Below, piece after piece: positions 1 through 6,655 of a DNA stretch of 10,083 nucleotides. The position numbers were made by a program, and so were the translations under genes. Source of the DNA: Candidatus Omnitrophota bacterium (GTDB taxonomy: Bacteria; Omnitrophota; Koll11; Gorgyraeales; Gorgyraeaceae); contig JAHIRR010000075.1 in NCBI GenBank assembly GCA_018818505.1, positions 1 through 10,083 of the forward strand, written 5' to 3'. The number at the start of each line of letters is the position of its first letter. Positions within the stretch are counted from its first letter, which is position 1. The notes under the pieces were generated by a model. That model was not told where the DNA came from. It searched no databases and was given only the letters and a program-made list of their open reading frames with translations.

Positions 1-20
1 CCAAGTTTACATAATGACAT

Positions 21-49
21 CTATATATGCAATAGGATAGCATATATAG
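21..49 (-). terminator. Hairpin downstream of the exported-protein gene
   Basis: A perfect 10-bp inverted repeat (21-30 with 40-49) encloses a 9-base loop. It lies five bases past the TAG stop of the minus-strand gene at 54-704. Its position suggests a transcript end or RNA stabiliser. The stem is AT-rich and no clear U-tract follows inside the window, so intrinsic termination is uncertain. The remaining bases of 1-53 show nothing else. Confidence 0.4.
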
Positions 50-53
50 TCAG

Positions 54-704
54 CTAGGTTATGAAATGGCTTGTAAGTAAAACAAAAAGGGAGATATCAT
101 AATTATCTAAAAATGAGCGAAGTACCGTTTCAAATTCCCTTATAGCTTCAGAGATAATTTGAGCATTTATCATATGAAAATCTGCTTCATAACCCCTCTT
201 TTTTCCCAATATTGCCCTTTCAAATAAGCCAGTACTTTCTATAAATTCCATCTGCTTCGCTTCTATTTCATTGCTAGGAATAATTTTGCCAGTGTTATCT
301 ATAGCAATACATTTTAAGTCTTCGTTTTCTGATTCTTTCCATGTTATTAAGATTCTCCATCCTTCATAAATAGCTACCTCTATGCCATATTTAGATAAAA
401 GACCAGAAAACCTTCCAAGATTATTCTCTAAATCTTTTAACTCAATGGAGATATCTTCCGTCTCATCTTTTCTCATCTTTTCAACAGCAGAAGTAAATCT
501 ATCTTTTTTCATTGTCCTAACTACAGAAACTACAGTATTGACTACCTTTAACCTTTTTGCATTTGTATCTTTATTTTCATGAGAAAACCCCATACCCGTT
601 CTGAGACTAGAATCTGTCATGGGGTATGACAAACCCTGACAGAAAAAAACCATTATCAGACTAAATATTAATACCAGACTATACCCTTTTCCAATCCCTC
701 TCAT
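54..704 (-). CDS. Small exported protein of unknown function
   Basis: This gene encodes 216 residues that I do not recognise as a characterised family. The N-terminus has basic residues (R2, K6), a hydrophobic core at about residues 9-21 and small or polar residues after it, which is a typical Sec signal peptide. A cysteine at residue 22 follows V-F-F, not a good lipobox, so a lipoprotein is unlikely. The likely mature part is charged and partly helical, with segments at about 60-100 and 160-200, and no transmembrane segment apart from the N-terminus is obvious. The stretch SSLRTGMGF just after the signal resembles an LR motif I recall from exported Omnitrophota proteins; that is memory-based inference. 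The ATG at 704 fits a promoter and a weak GGGTGG ribosome site. The gene is more AT-rich than its neighbours and stands as a single transcription unit, separated from polX by a large palindrome. Confidence 0.75.
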   Translation of the reverse strand: MRGIGKGYSLVLIFSLIMVFFCQGLSYPMTDSSLRTGMGFSHENKDTNAKRLKVVNTVVSVVRTMKKDRFTSAVEKMRKDETEDISIELKDLENNLGRFSGLLSKYGIEVAIYEGWRILITWKESENEDLKCIAIDNTGKIIPSNEIEAKQMEFIESTGLFERAILGKKRGYEADFHMINAQIISEAIREFETVLRSFLDNYDISLFVLLTSHFIT

Positions 705-748
705 AATCCACCCAAAAAAATAGCCTTTTCCTCTCTTAGTTAATTTTT

Positions 749-777
749 ATTATAACATAGAGAGCGTGATTATTAAA
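749..777 (-). promoter_or_regulatory. Probable sigma-70-type promoter of the exported-protein gene
   Basis: On the minus strand a consensus TATAAT (749-754) is preceded at 17 bp by TTTAAT (772-777), a partial match to TTGACA. Transcription would begin about 40 bases upstream of the ATG at 704. The box is only 17 bp from the left end of the palindromic element at 794. Confidence 0.5.
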
Positions 778-793
778 GGTTTTTTTACGCCTC

Positions 794-1148
794 TTAACCT
801 AAAAGGAGGCCTGGTCGCTCCCCTGTACCACTCAGGCCAAGGGGTCTTGGAGCTTCTTTTACGCGAGCGGGCACGGTGCTAAAGTAGACAAAACAGTCAG
901 TGACTGTTTTGTCTACTTTAGCGAGCGAGCGTAAAAAAAGAGCAAAATTTTCACGCCCCGTTCCAAATTCTTAAATATCATCAAATAATCAATCAGAATT
1001 GTCCACAATTAGTTACATATAGTAAATTGATTATCGATTAGAATTTGGAACGGGGCGCGCTGGGAAAATTTTGCGTCCCCATGACCCCTTGGTCTGAGTG
1101 GTGCAGGGGAAATTTTCACCTGAGCGACCAGGCCTCCTTTTGGGTTAA
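794..1148. repeat. Large imperfect palindromic element abutting polX
   Basis: This MITE-like element is built of three paired blocks. The outer 26 bases (794-819 with 1123-1148) have one mismatch. The middle 27 bases (820-846 with 1083-1109) have two mismatches. The inner pairs are 942-951 with 1065-1074 and 954-970 with 1041-1057, both exact. The central loop (971-1040) is AT-rich with minor inverted repeats. Both ends read TTAA, and the right TTAA (1145-1148) contains the polX stop codon. The right arm carries about 13 extra bases (1110-1122), and the left arm carries a nested palindrome (854-939). No transposase is encoded. It could be a non-autonomous mobile element or a structured RNA. 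The gap 705-1144 holds only this element and the neighbouring promoter. Confidence 0.85.
854..939. repeat. Palindrome nested in the left arm of the larger element
   Basis: The ends are inverted (TTCTTTTACGC at 854-864 against the complement of 929-939, 10 of 11 matching). The core 878-922 is a perfect palindrome of two 22-base arms around one central base. The tetranucleotide GAGC flanks both sides (850-853 and 940-943). Without this stretch the left arm aligns with the right arm of the larger element, so it looks like a later insertion with a 4-bp duplication. Confidence 0.7.
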
Positions 1149-2848
1149 AGCTTGTTTCTCAATTTCTCAAAAGACAGAGTATTCAGGATATCCTTTTTCT
1201 CAAGCCAGCCTCGGCGGGCTACAGATATGCCTAGATTTATATTATCAAGCTCCTTGGCAATGTGTGCGTCTGTATTTATTGCTATCTTAACACCCATCTC
1301 CTTTGCCATACGACAGCCTGTGTCATTTAGATCCAGGCGCTGGGGATAGCTATTTATCTCAATGGCTGTATTAGTGTCCCTGCATACCTTAAGGATCTCT
1401 TCCAGATCTATCTCATACGGCTCTCTTGCGCCCCAGAGCCTGCCAGTAGGATGCGCCAAGATATCCACATACTTATTCTGGCACGCCTTAATGATACGCT
1501 TAGTTATCTTATCCTTTGATTGCTTAAACCCAGAATGTATCGCGGCTATAACAATGTCCATGTCCTTTAATATGTCGTCAGGATAATCCAGATTTCCATC
1601 TGAATCAATATCCACCTCTGTGCCGTACAATACCTTTATATCCTTATATTTCTTATTCAATCCATCTATCTCCTTTTTCTTTGTTTTTAGCTCTTCTCTA
1701 TTCAAACCCTGTGCTATCTTCAGGCCCTGCGAATGATCTGTAATAGCAATATATTCATAACCTCGTTCTCTTGCCTTTAACACAACCTCCTCTATAGAGC
1801 TTCCACCATCAGACCATTTGGAATGCGCGTGCAAATCACCTCTTATATCCTTTAGCTCCACGAGCTCTGGAAGATTCCCTTTTATGCTCGCCTCAACTTC
1901 ACCTCTATCCTCTCTTAACTCAGGAGGAATATAGCCAAGTCCTAATTTCTTACATATCTCTATCTCAGTCTTGCCTGCTATTATCTTATTCTCCCTGAAT
2001 AATCCATATTCATTTAGCTTCAATCCCTTTTTTATTGCCAGCTGGCGTAATTTTATATTATGCTCCTTTGAGCCAGTAAAGTACATAAGCGCAGCGCCGT
2101 ATGATGCATCTTTTATTACCCTGACATCTACCTGTATGCCGTCTTTTGTGACTATTGACGACTTTGTCGGGCCTTTTGCCAAAACATTCTTTACCTCTGG
2201 AAGCGCTATAAAACTATCCATGACCTTGCTGGGAGTTTTCGAAGAAATCAATATATCGATATCCCTCACTGTATCCTTCATTCGCCTAAGGCTGCCAGCA
2301 GGATCTATCTTTTTTACTTCCTTTAATCTTTTAAGCTGCTTGATAAAACTCTCAGATGCATCCATTGCTGTCTTTAGATCCATCCTGGATCTGCCTTTTT
2401 TAATAAGCTTTATGCCGCGCAATATATTTTCAACGGTCTTCTCTTTTATGCCAGGGACATCCTTTATCTTCCCCATTTGAGCCATTCTCTCAAGCATAAC
2501 CAGATCCTGTATCTCCAGTTTGTCATACAATAGTTTTGCTGTCTTAGGTCCTACGCCCGGTATAGCTAACATCTGAATAAGCCCTTTTGGTGTAGATTTT
2601 TTTAGCTCTTCTAAATACTTAAGCTTACCCTTTAAAACAATCTCCTTTATCTTTTCCTCCAGATCCTTTCCAATGCCAGGTATAGCAGTGAGCCTGTCTT
2701 CTTTTACAAAGACCTCTATGTCCTCAGGCATAGATTCTATGTTACGTGCTGCGCGCTCATACGCGCGAACCCTGAACACATTCTCTCCCCTTGCCTCAAG
2801 GAGCTGTGCAATCTCTCTAAAGATCTCGGCTATTTCTTGGTTCTTCAT
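1145..2848 (-). CDS. polX: DNA polymerase X family protein with PHP domain
   Basis: This 567-residue protein has the full length of bacterial PolX such as B. subtilis YshC. It is a gap-filling repair polymerase, and the PHP domain typically adds metal-dependent 3'-5' exonuclease or AP-endonuclease activity. N-terminal helices (1-45) precede helix-hairpin-helix motifs at about 55-68 (AIPGIG), 94-108 (AIPGVG) and 130-145 (DVPGI). The palm shows D196-I-D198 (RDIDILI) and D241 (QVDVRV), the metal-binding carboxylates. The PHP domain (about 335-567) has DLHAH, TDH, GTEVD, AIHSG, LAHP and NTDAH, so its metal ligands look intact. The ATG at 2848 is preferred over TTG at 2863 because homology-like sequence begins at KNQEIAEIF and the TTG lies inside a hairpin. 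No Shine-Dalgarno sequence is visible before either. The TAA stop lies in the terminal TTAA of a palindromic element. The gene is divergent from the chaperone gene. Confidence 0.96.
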   Translation of the reverse strand: MKNQEIAEIFREIAQLLEARGENVFRVRAYERAARNIESMPEDIEVFVKEDRLTAIPGIGKDLEEKIKEIVLKGKLKYLEELKKSTPKGLIQMLAIPGVGPKTAKLLYDKLEIQDLVMLERMAQMGKIKDVPGIKEKTVENILRGIKLIKKGRSRMDLKTAMDASESFIKQLKRLKEVKKIDPAGSLRRMKDTVRDIDILISSKTPSKVMDSFIALPEVKNVLAKGPTKSSIVTKDGIQVDVRVIKDASYGAALMYFTGSKEHNIKLRQLAIKKGLKLNEYGLFRENKIIAGKTEIEICKKLGLGYIPPELREDRGEVEASIKGNLPELVELKDIRGDLHAHSKWSDGGSSIEEVVLKARERGYEYIAITDHSQGLKIAQGLNREELKTKKKEIDGLNKKYKDIKVLYGTEVDIDSDGNLDYPDDILKDMDIVIAAIHSGFKQSKDKITKRIIKACQNKYVDILAHPTGRLWGAREPYEIDLEEILKVCRDTNTAIEINSYPQRLDLNDTGCRMAKEMGVKIAINTDAHIAKELDNINLGISVARRGWLEKKDILNTLSFEKLRNKL

Positions 2849-2852
2849 CGAA

Positions 2853-3072
2853 TGAGCAGACAATTTACGGAGTGAAACGACGTAAATTGTAGGCCAAAGG
2901 CCGTCTGCGAATTAGATCCCGCCCTTTTGTTTAGTGCGTTTCGCATTATGTATACATTAGCAATTTACGATGCGTAACGCTTACTACAAAGCCAAACACT
3001 TTAAACAAAAGGGCGGGATAGGTTCGGACAACAATTTACAAAAATCAAAGATTTTTGTAAATTGTGTCCTCA
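2853..3072. repeat. Multi-hairpin palindromic element between polX and the chaperone gene
   Basis: The ends are imperfect inverted repeats (2853-2868 with 3057-3072, 14 of 16 matching). Inside there are several structures. A stem (2860-2869 with 2881-2890) is followed by GGCC-AAA-GGCC, both enclosed by GCAGAC/GTCTGC (2856-2861 with 2903-2908). An 18-bp perfect inverted repeat (2916-2933 with 3002-3019) encloses a further hairpin (2936-2946 with 2970-2980, one mismatch). A final strong hairpin sits at 3031-3065. ACAATTTAC or its complement recurs four times, and a near copy (GCAATTTAC) sits at about 2960. No coding region is seen here. It would form the 5' leader of polX if the polX promoter lies to its right. 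Confidence 0.8.
3031..3065. repeat. Perfect 15-bp hairpin upstream of the chaperone gene
   Basis: The arms 3031-3045 and 3051-3065 are exact complements around the loop CAAAG. The stem repeats the ACAATTTAC core seen in the rest of the element. It ends about 40 bp before the TATAAT of the plus-strand promoter, so a role as an insulator or terminator between divergent genes is possible but unproven. Confidence 0.75.
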
Positions 3073-3107
3073 CTTATTTTAACATAGATTTTTCAATATA
3101 TAAAGTG

Positions 3108-3121
3108 TATAATAGTTGACA
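3108..3121 (+). promoter_or_regulatory. TATAAT box immediately before the chaperone start codon
   Basis: A perfect TATAAT at 3108-3113 lies seven bases before ATG 3121. No good -35 hexamer is seen 16-18 bp upstream (TAGATT at 3085-3090). Transcription from this box would begin at about 3120-3121, giving a leaderless message, or a 33-base leader if the second ATG (3154) is used. Confidence 0.45.
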
Positions 3122-4671
3122 TGTTATTAAAATTCCTACGCAAGAAAAAGAACATGAAGCGCATAATTTGGGGACTGGCAATTCTTATAATCCCTGCCTT
3201 CGTAATATGGGGCGCGGGTTCGACTGATAAAAAAAGAGGCAAAGGCCCAGACTGCGCGGGAAAAATCTTTGATAAAAAAATCTCTTTTGATGAATACGCT
3301 GATATGTGGCGCGTCACAAGAGACCAGGTCATAAGATCCTTCGGCAACGATGCGCCCCCTGAATTCATTGACCAGATGGCGTGGAACCGCCTGCTTTTAC
3401 TGGAAGCTGCGAAAAGGGAAAAGATAACTGCCAGTGACACTGAAATAGCAGAAAGAATAATCTCATCTCCTGCCTTCCAGCGTGATGGTAAATTTGATAA
3501 AAAATTATATAAATCAATGCTTGGCCAGGCCGCGCACTCATGGGAAAGCAAGCTGCGCGATGATATCCTTATTTCCAAACTCAGAGAAAAAGCCACCTTC
3601 AGCGTCTCTGTAACTGACGAAGAAGTAAAAAAGGAATACAGGAAAAAATTCGAGAAGATAAAAGCGTCTTATATATCAATACTTTCCAGCGAATTTGAAA
3701 AGGATGTGCGCTATCAAGAATCAGATCTTATAAAATTCTACAGAGAGAACAAGGCCTCGTTCATAAGGCCTGATGAAGTCGATATAAAATACATAGAAAT
3801 CCTTTTTTCTCAATTTGACAAAGAGATCTATGTAGACGAAGAAGCTATTAAGAGATATTTCGAAGAGCATATCTCAGATTACAAGAAACCTGATTCAGAA
3901 GAAATGCCAGTGTTAGACGAGGCAATAAAAAAGAGTATATCTGAAAAACTCAGCATGGAAAAAAAGATCAGCCTCGCGGAAGAACTATCTTATAAGGCCC
4001 TGGATAATCTTCTGGATAAAAAGGACATGGAAAAAACTGCTAAAGCCTTTGCGCTTGAGGCAAAAGAAACAGGTTTTTTTAACATGCAACAGGAGGTCCC
4101 TGGCATAGGCTGGTCATACGAATTTACAAAGAAAAGCTTTGAGCTGGATGATGGGGAAATATCAAATGTCCTTATTAAAACTGATAAGGGCTTTTATATG
4201 ATACAACTAAAGGAGAGAAAGGCTTCTTATATGCCTGAGTTTTCAGAAACGCGTGATAGTGTAATAACCTCGTATACAAAAAATAAATCCATAGAGTTAT
4301 CTGAGAAGGAGGCTAAGAAAATTCACGCAAGAATAAAAAATGGGCAAACCTTCGAAAGTATCGGAAAAGAAATCAAAGAGACTGCTCTTATAACCAGAAA
4401 CGACTACATACCTGCATTGGGCCCTGCCAAAGACTTTGTAGAAGCATGCGCCTCATTAAAAATAGGAGAGATAGCAGACCCTATAAAAATGCCAGAGACA
4501 TGGGCCATACCAAGGCTCGATGAATACCAGGATATGGATGACGTCAAGTTTATAGAGGAAAAGGAAAGTTTCGCAGAAGAGCTTCTTGCAAAAAAGAAAC
4601 AAGACAGTTTTAATAAATATTTCGAGGAATTAAAGAAAAAGGCTGATTTCGTAAGCTATACTTCGCAATAG
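3121..4671 (+). CDS. Membrane-anchored SurA/PpiD-like periplasmic chaperone
   Basis: This gene encodes 516 residues. A short basic N-terminus (LRKKKNMKR) is followed by one transmembrane segment at about 15-32, so it is probably an inner-membrane protein with a periplasmic body, as in PpiD. A SurA-type N-terminal chaperone region spans about 45-160, with the SPAFQ..GKFD..LYKSML signature. A coiled, charged middle follows. At about 315-365 there is only the latter half of a parvulin fold (GFFN...F....GEISNVLIKTDKGFYMIQL). The usual histidine-bearing first strand (HILI type) is not evident, so prolyl isomerase activity is doubtful. The C-terminal helices are lysine and glutamate rich. The probable role is folding or quality control of exported proteins. 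It stands alone on the plus strand. ATG 3121 is chosen because it supplies the basic N-terminus; ATG 3154 (residue 12) is the alternative, and neither has a strong ribosome site. The TAG stop is followed at once by a long palindrome. Confidence 0.85.
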   Translation: MLLKFLRKKKNMKRIIWGLAILIIPAFVIWGAGSTDKKRGKGPDCAGKIFDKKISFDEYADMWRVTRDQVIRSFGNDAPPEFIDQMAWNRLLLLEAAKREKITASDTEIAERIISSPAFQRDGKFDKKLYKSMLGQAAHSWESKLRDDILISKLREKATFSVSVTDEEVKKEYRKKFEKIKASYISILSSEFEKDVRYQESDLIKFYRENKASFIRPDEVDIKYIEILFSQFDKEIYVDEEAIKRYFEEHISDYKKPDSEEMPVLDEAIKKSISEKLSMEKKISLAEELSYKALDNLLDKKDMEKTAKAFALEAKETGFFNMQQEVPGIGWSYEFTKKSFELDDGEISNVLIKTDKGFYMIQLKERKASYMPEFSETRDSVITSYTKNKSIELSEKEAKKIHARIKNGQTFESIGKEIKETALITRNDYIPALGPAKDFVEACASLKIGEIADPIKMPETWAIPRLDEYQDMDDVKFIEEKESFAEELLAKKKQDSFNKYFEELKKKADFVSYTSQ

Positions 4672-4725
4672 ACATGGACAACTTCGTAAGTTACCCAAAT
4701 GGGTAACTTACGAAGTTGTCCATGT
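4672..4725. terminator. 54-base near-perfect palindrome between convergent genes
   Basis: Two exact 26-base arms (4672-4697 and 4700-4725) surround a two-base centre. It fills almost the whole gap between the chaperone stop (4671) and the nrdR stop (4730). The location suggests a bidirectional transcript end, but neither side has a T-tract, so it is not a classical intrinsic terminator. It could equally be a repeat insertion. The arm sequence TTCGTAAG also occurs in the last codons of the chaperone gene. Confidence 0.6.
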
Positions 4726-4729
4726 AACC

Positions 4730-5188
4730 TTATTTACCATGGCTCAAGAGTCCCTTGAGCTCCTTCATGAACTGATTTATATCTTTAAACTGCCTGTACA
4801 CAGAAGCAAATCTCACGTAGGCAACCTCATCTAATTTATAAAGCTCTTCCATGAGTAACTCGCCTACCTGACTAGCATCCACCTCTTTTTCAAACTTACT
4901 CTGGAGTGTATATTCTATTTTTTCTGCAAGGTCTTCGAGCTGCTGCATGCTTATTGGTCTTTTTTCGCATGCCTTTTTAAGGCCAGCTAATACCTTTTTC
5001 CTGTCGAATGGCTCACGTCTGCCATCTTTTTTTATTACCATCAAAGATGTCTCTTCTATATGCTCGTATGTTGTAAAGCGACGCTTGCACTTGAGGCATT
5101 CCCGACGACGCCGGATCGAACGACCCTCTTCAGAAGAACGCGAATCAATAACCTTATCTTCTTTGTGACCACAGAATGGACATTTCAT
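4730..5188 (-). CDS. nrdR: Transcriptional repressor NrdR
   Basis: This 152-residue protein has the standard NrdR length. It is an ATP/dATP-sensing repressor of ribonucleotide reductase genes. The N-terminal zinc ribbon has C3-P-F-C6 and C31-L-K-C34, with the arginine-rich stretch RSIRRRRE (DNA contact) between them and [10 protein letters not shown] after it. The ATP-cone occupies about 49-139 ([20 protein letters not shown] to [13 protein letters not shown]). All key family residues appear present. The start ATG overlaps the glyA stop in an ATGA tetranucleotide (5185-5188), with AGGAGG a few bases upstream inside glyA, so translational coupling is likely. It is the last gene of the operon. 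No ribonucleotide reductase gene or evident NrdR box pair is seen in the window, so its targets lie elsewhere. Confidence 0.97.
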   Translation of the reverse strand: MKCPFCGHKEDKVIDSRSSEEGRSIRRRRECLKCKRRFTTYEHIEETSLMVIKKDGRREPFDRKKVLAGLKKACEKRPISMQQLEDLAEKIEYTLQSKFEKEVDASQVGELLMEELYKLDEVAYVRFASVYRQFKDINQFMKELKGLLSHGK

Positions 5189-6432
5189 AATTTTACCTCC
5201 TGGTAAAGAGGAAACTTTTTGAGAAGTACGGATATCTTATTTGCACATTCGTTTAAGGCTGAGGGATCATTTTTCTTTGTCAATGCAGAGTCTATTATTG
5301 TTGCTATTTCTTTCATCTCTGGTTCAGCCATGCCTCTTGTTGTGACTGCAGGCGTGCCAAGCCTTACGCCGCTTGTAACAGCAGGACTCTTTTTATCAAA
5401 AGGTATTAGATTCTTGTTAACTGTTATATGCACTTTATCAAGGATCAGTACTGCCTCTTTTCCAGTAATAGCCTTTGGGCCCAAATCTACCAGTAAAAGA
5501 TGCGTATCTGTTCCGCCAGACACGATCCTGAAACCAGAATCTTCAAGAGATTTTGCCAATGTCTTTGAATTCTTTATGATCTGGGCTTGATATTCCTTGA
5601 ATTCTTTTGCCTGCGCCTGTTTAAAAGCTACTGCCTTGCTGGCTACAACATGCATCAATGGCCCGCCCTGGACACCTGGAAAAACCTCTGCGTCTATTTT
5701 TTTAGCCAATTCCTTGCGACAGAGTATCACGCCGCCTCTTGGGCCGCGTAGTGTCTTATGTGTAGTAGCGCTTACCACATCTGCATAAGTTACAGGATTT
5801 GGATGAAGCCCTGCAGCCACAAGCCCTGCAAAATGTGCCATATCCACAAAAAGATATGCCCCTACAGAATCTGCTATGTCTCTAAATTTCTTAAAATCTA
5901 TGGTCCGTGGATATGCGCTCGCTCCTGCCACGATCATTCTGGGCTTATGTTTATTTGCCAGGGAAGCCACTTCATCATAATCTATCTGCTCAGTCTTTTT
6001 ACTCACCCCATAGGGTATAAAATTATAAAGTTTCCCTGAAAAATTATGCCCCAGGCCATGCGAGAGATGCCCTCCACAGGCAAGGTCCATTGCAAGAATT
6101 GTATCGCCTGGTTTTAGCAATGCGAAGTACACAGCCATGTTTGCCTGCGTACCAGAATGCGGCTGCACATTGGCATGGTCTGCGCCAAAAAGTTTTTTTG
6201 CCCTTTTGATAGCCAGGCGCTCTGCCTCATCAACATGCTCGCATCCGCCATACCAGCGTTTTGATGGGTATCCTTCAGCATATTTATTAGTCAGGACAGA
6301 CCCCTGAGCCTCTAGCGCAGCAAGGCTTGCAAAATTCTCACTCGCTATAAGCTCGATATTATCCCGCTGCCTGGCTAACTCTTTTTTAATAACCTCATAG
6401 ATCTCAGGATCGATTCTTTTTAATGAACTCAT
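5185..6432 (-). CDS. glyA: Serine hydroxymethyltransferase
   Basis: This 415-residue protein is a full-length bacterial SHMT. The cytosolic PLP enzyme converts serine and tetrahydrofolate to glycine and 5,10-methylene-THF. Visible signatures include ELIASENF (27-34), the [16 protein letters not shown] segment (48-63), HSGTQAN (92-98), VDMAHFAGL (196-204) with the PLP-pairing aspartate D197, and [12 protein letters not shown] (223-234) with Schiff-base lysine K226. The ATG at 6432 follows a good AAGGAGAGG site. Upstream of it lies a repeat element with direct repeats that appears to have separated it from rpiB. Downstream it overlaps nrdR by four bases. Glycine and one-carbon units made here feed PurD and later purine steps, consistent with the purD and purE genes in the same run. 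No base or codon anomaly was noticed. Confidence 0.98.
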   Translation of the reverse strand: MSSLKRIDPEIYEVIKKELARQRDNIELIASENFASLAALEAQGSVLTNKYAEGYPSKRWYGGCEHVDEAERLAIKRAKKLFGADHANVQPHSGTQANMAVYFALLKPGDTILAMDLACGGHLSHGLGHNFSGKLYNFIPYGVSKKTEQIDYDEVASLANKHKPRMIVAGASAYPRTIDFKKFRDIADSVGAYLFVDMAHFAGLVAAGLHPNPVTYADVVSATTHKTLRGPRGGVILCRKELAKKIDAEVFPGVQGGPLMHVVASKAVAFKQAQAKEFKEYQAQIIKNSKTLAKSLEDSGFRIVSGGTDTHLLLVDLGPKAITGKEAVLILDKVHITVNKNLIPFDKKSPAVTSGVRLGTPAVTTRGMAEPEMKEIATIIDSALTKKNDPSALNECANKISVLLKKFPLYQEVKL

Positions 6433-6438
6433 TTTTCC

Positions 6439-6655
6439 TCTCCTTAAATTTTAAAAACAAACCACAGAGAACACAGAGATTTTTTATAATAAAAGCTCTC
6501 TGCGTTCTCATAAGATTAGTCTTTTTATCCCTTCTTTTAGTCTTAAAACATTGAAGTCAATAGTTGGATTTCAAAGATTTTTTGGAGAACACAGAGTAAA
6601 ATTATATTATTTCTCTGTGCTCTCTGTGGTTTCTTTTAAGCATCTCCTTAAATTT
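6439..6655. repeat. CCACAGAG inverted-repeat element with 13-bp flanking direct repeats
   Basis: Identical 13-base copies of TCTCCTTAAATTT lie at 6439-6451 and 6643-6655. The body between them (6452-6642, 191 bp) has near-terminal inverted repeats (6459-6479 with 6612-6632, 20 of 21 matching). A second inner inverted pair of the same motif family lies near 6495-6508 and 6583-6594, giving four copies of an ACAGAGAACACAGAG-like motif. The remainder is AT-rich and non-coding. ACCACAGAG-type repeats of this kind are known from many bacterial genomes. The direct repeats look like a target-site duplication. Confidence 0.75.

Noticed and set aside
619..645. Lipoprotein signal in the exported protein
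   Set aside because: The residues before cysteine 22 (V-F-F) do not fit a lipobox.
1045..1290. Plus-strand open frame of 81 codons across the end of the large palindrome
   Set aside because: It crosses the palindrome arm and the antisense of polX, has no ribosome site and shows no protein-like pattern.
1971..2480. Plus-strand open frame of 169 codons inside polX
   Set aside because: It is antisense to well-conserved PolX sequence; composition is what the complement of a lysine-rich gene gives.
2849..2863. TTG start five codons before the chosen polX ATG
   Set aside because: The extra residues lie in the terminal hairpin of a repeat element and precede the region expected from the PolX family.
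2856..2908. tRNA-like three-way fold
   Set aside because: The arms do not have tRNA lengths, there is no T-loop sequence and no CCA-type acceptor end.
3093..3596. Minus-strand open frame over the start of the chaperone gene
   Set aside because: The plus-strand frame has a signal anchor and SurA-type motifs; this one is its complement.
6459..6632. CRISPR array
   Set aside because: The repeated motif is short, inverted and irregularly spaced, with no cas genes nearby.
6601..6643. 13-codon reading frame after the rpiB stop with a GGAG site
   Set aside because: It reads repeat sequence (CCACAGAG) and the ribosome-like site is the duplicated copy of the glyA one.
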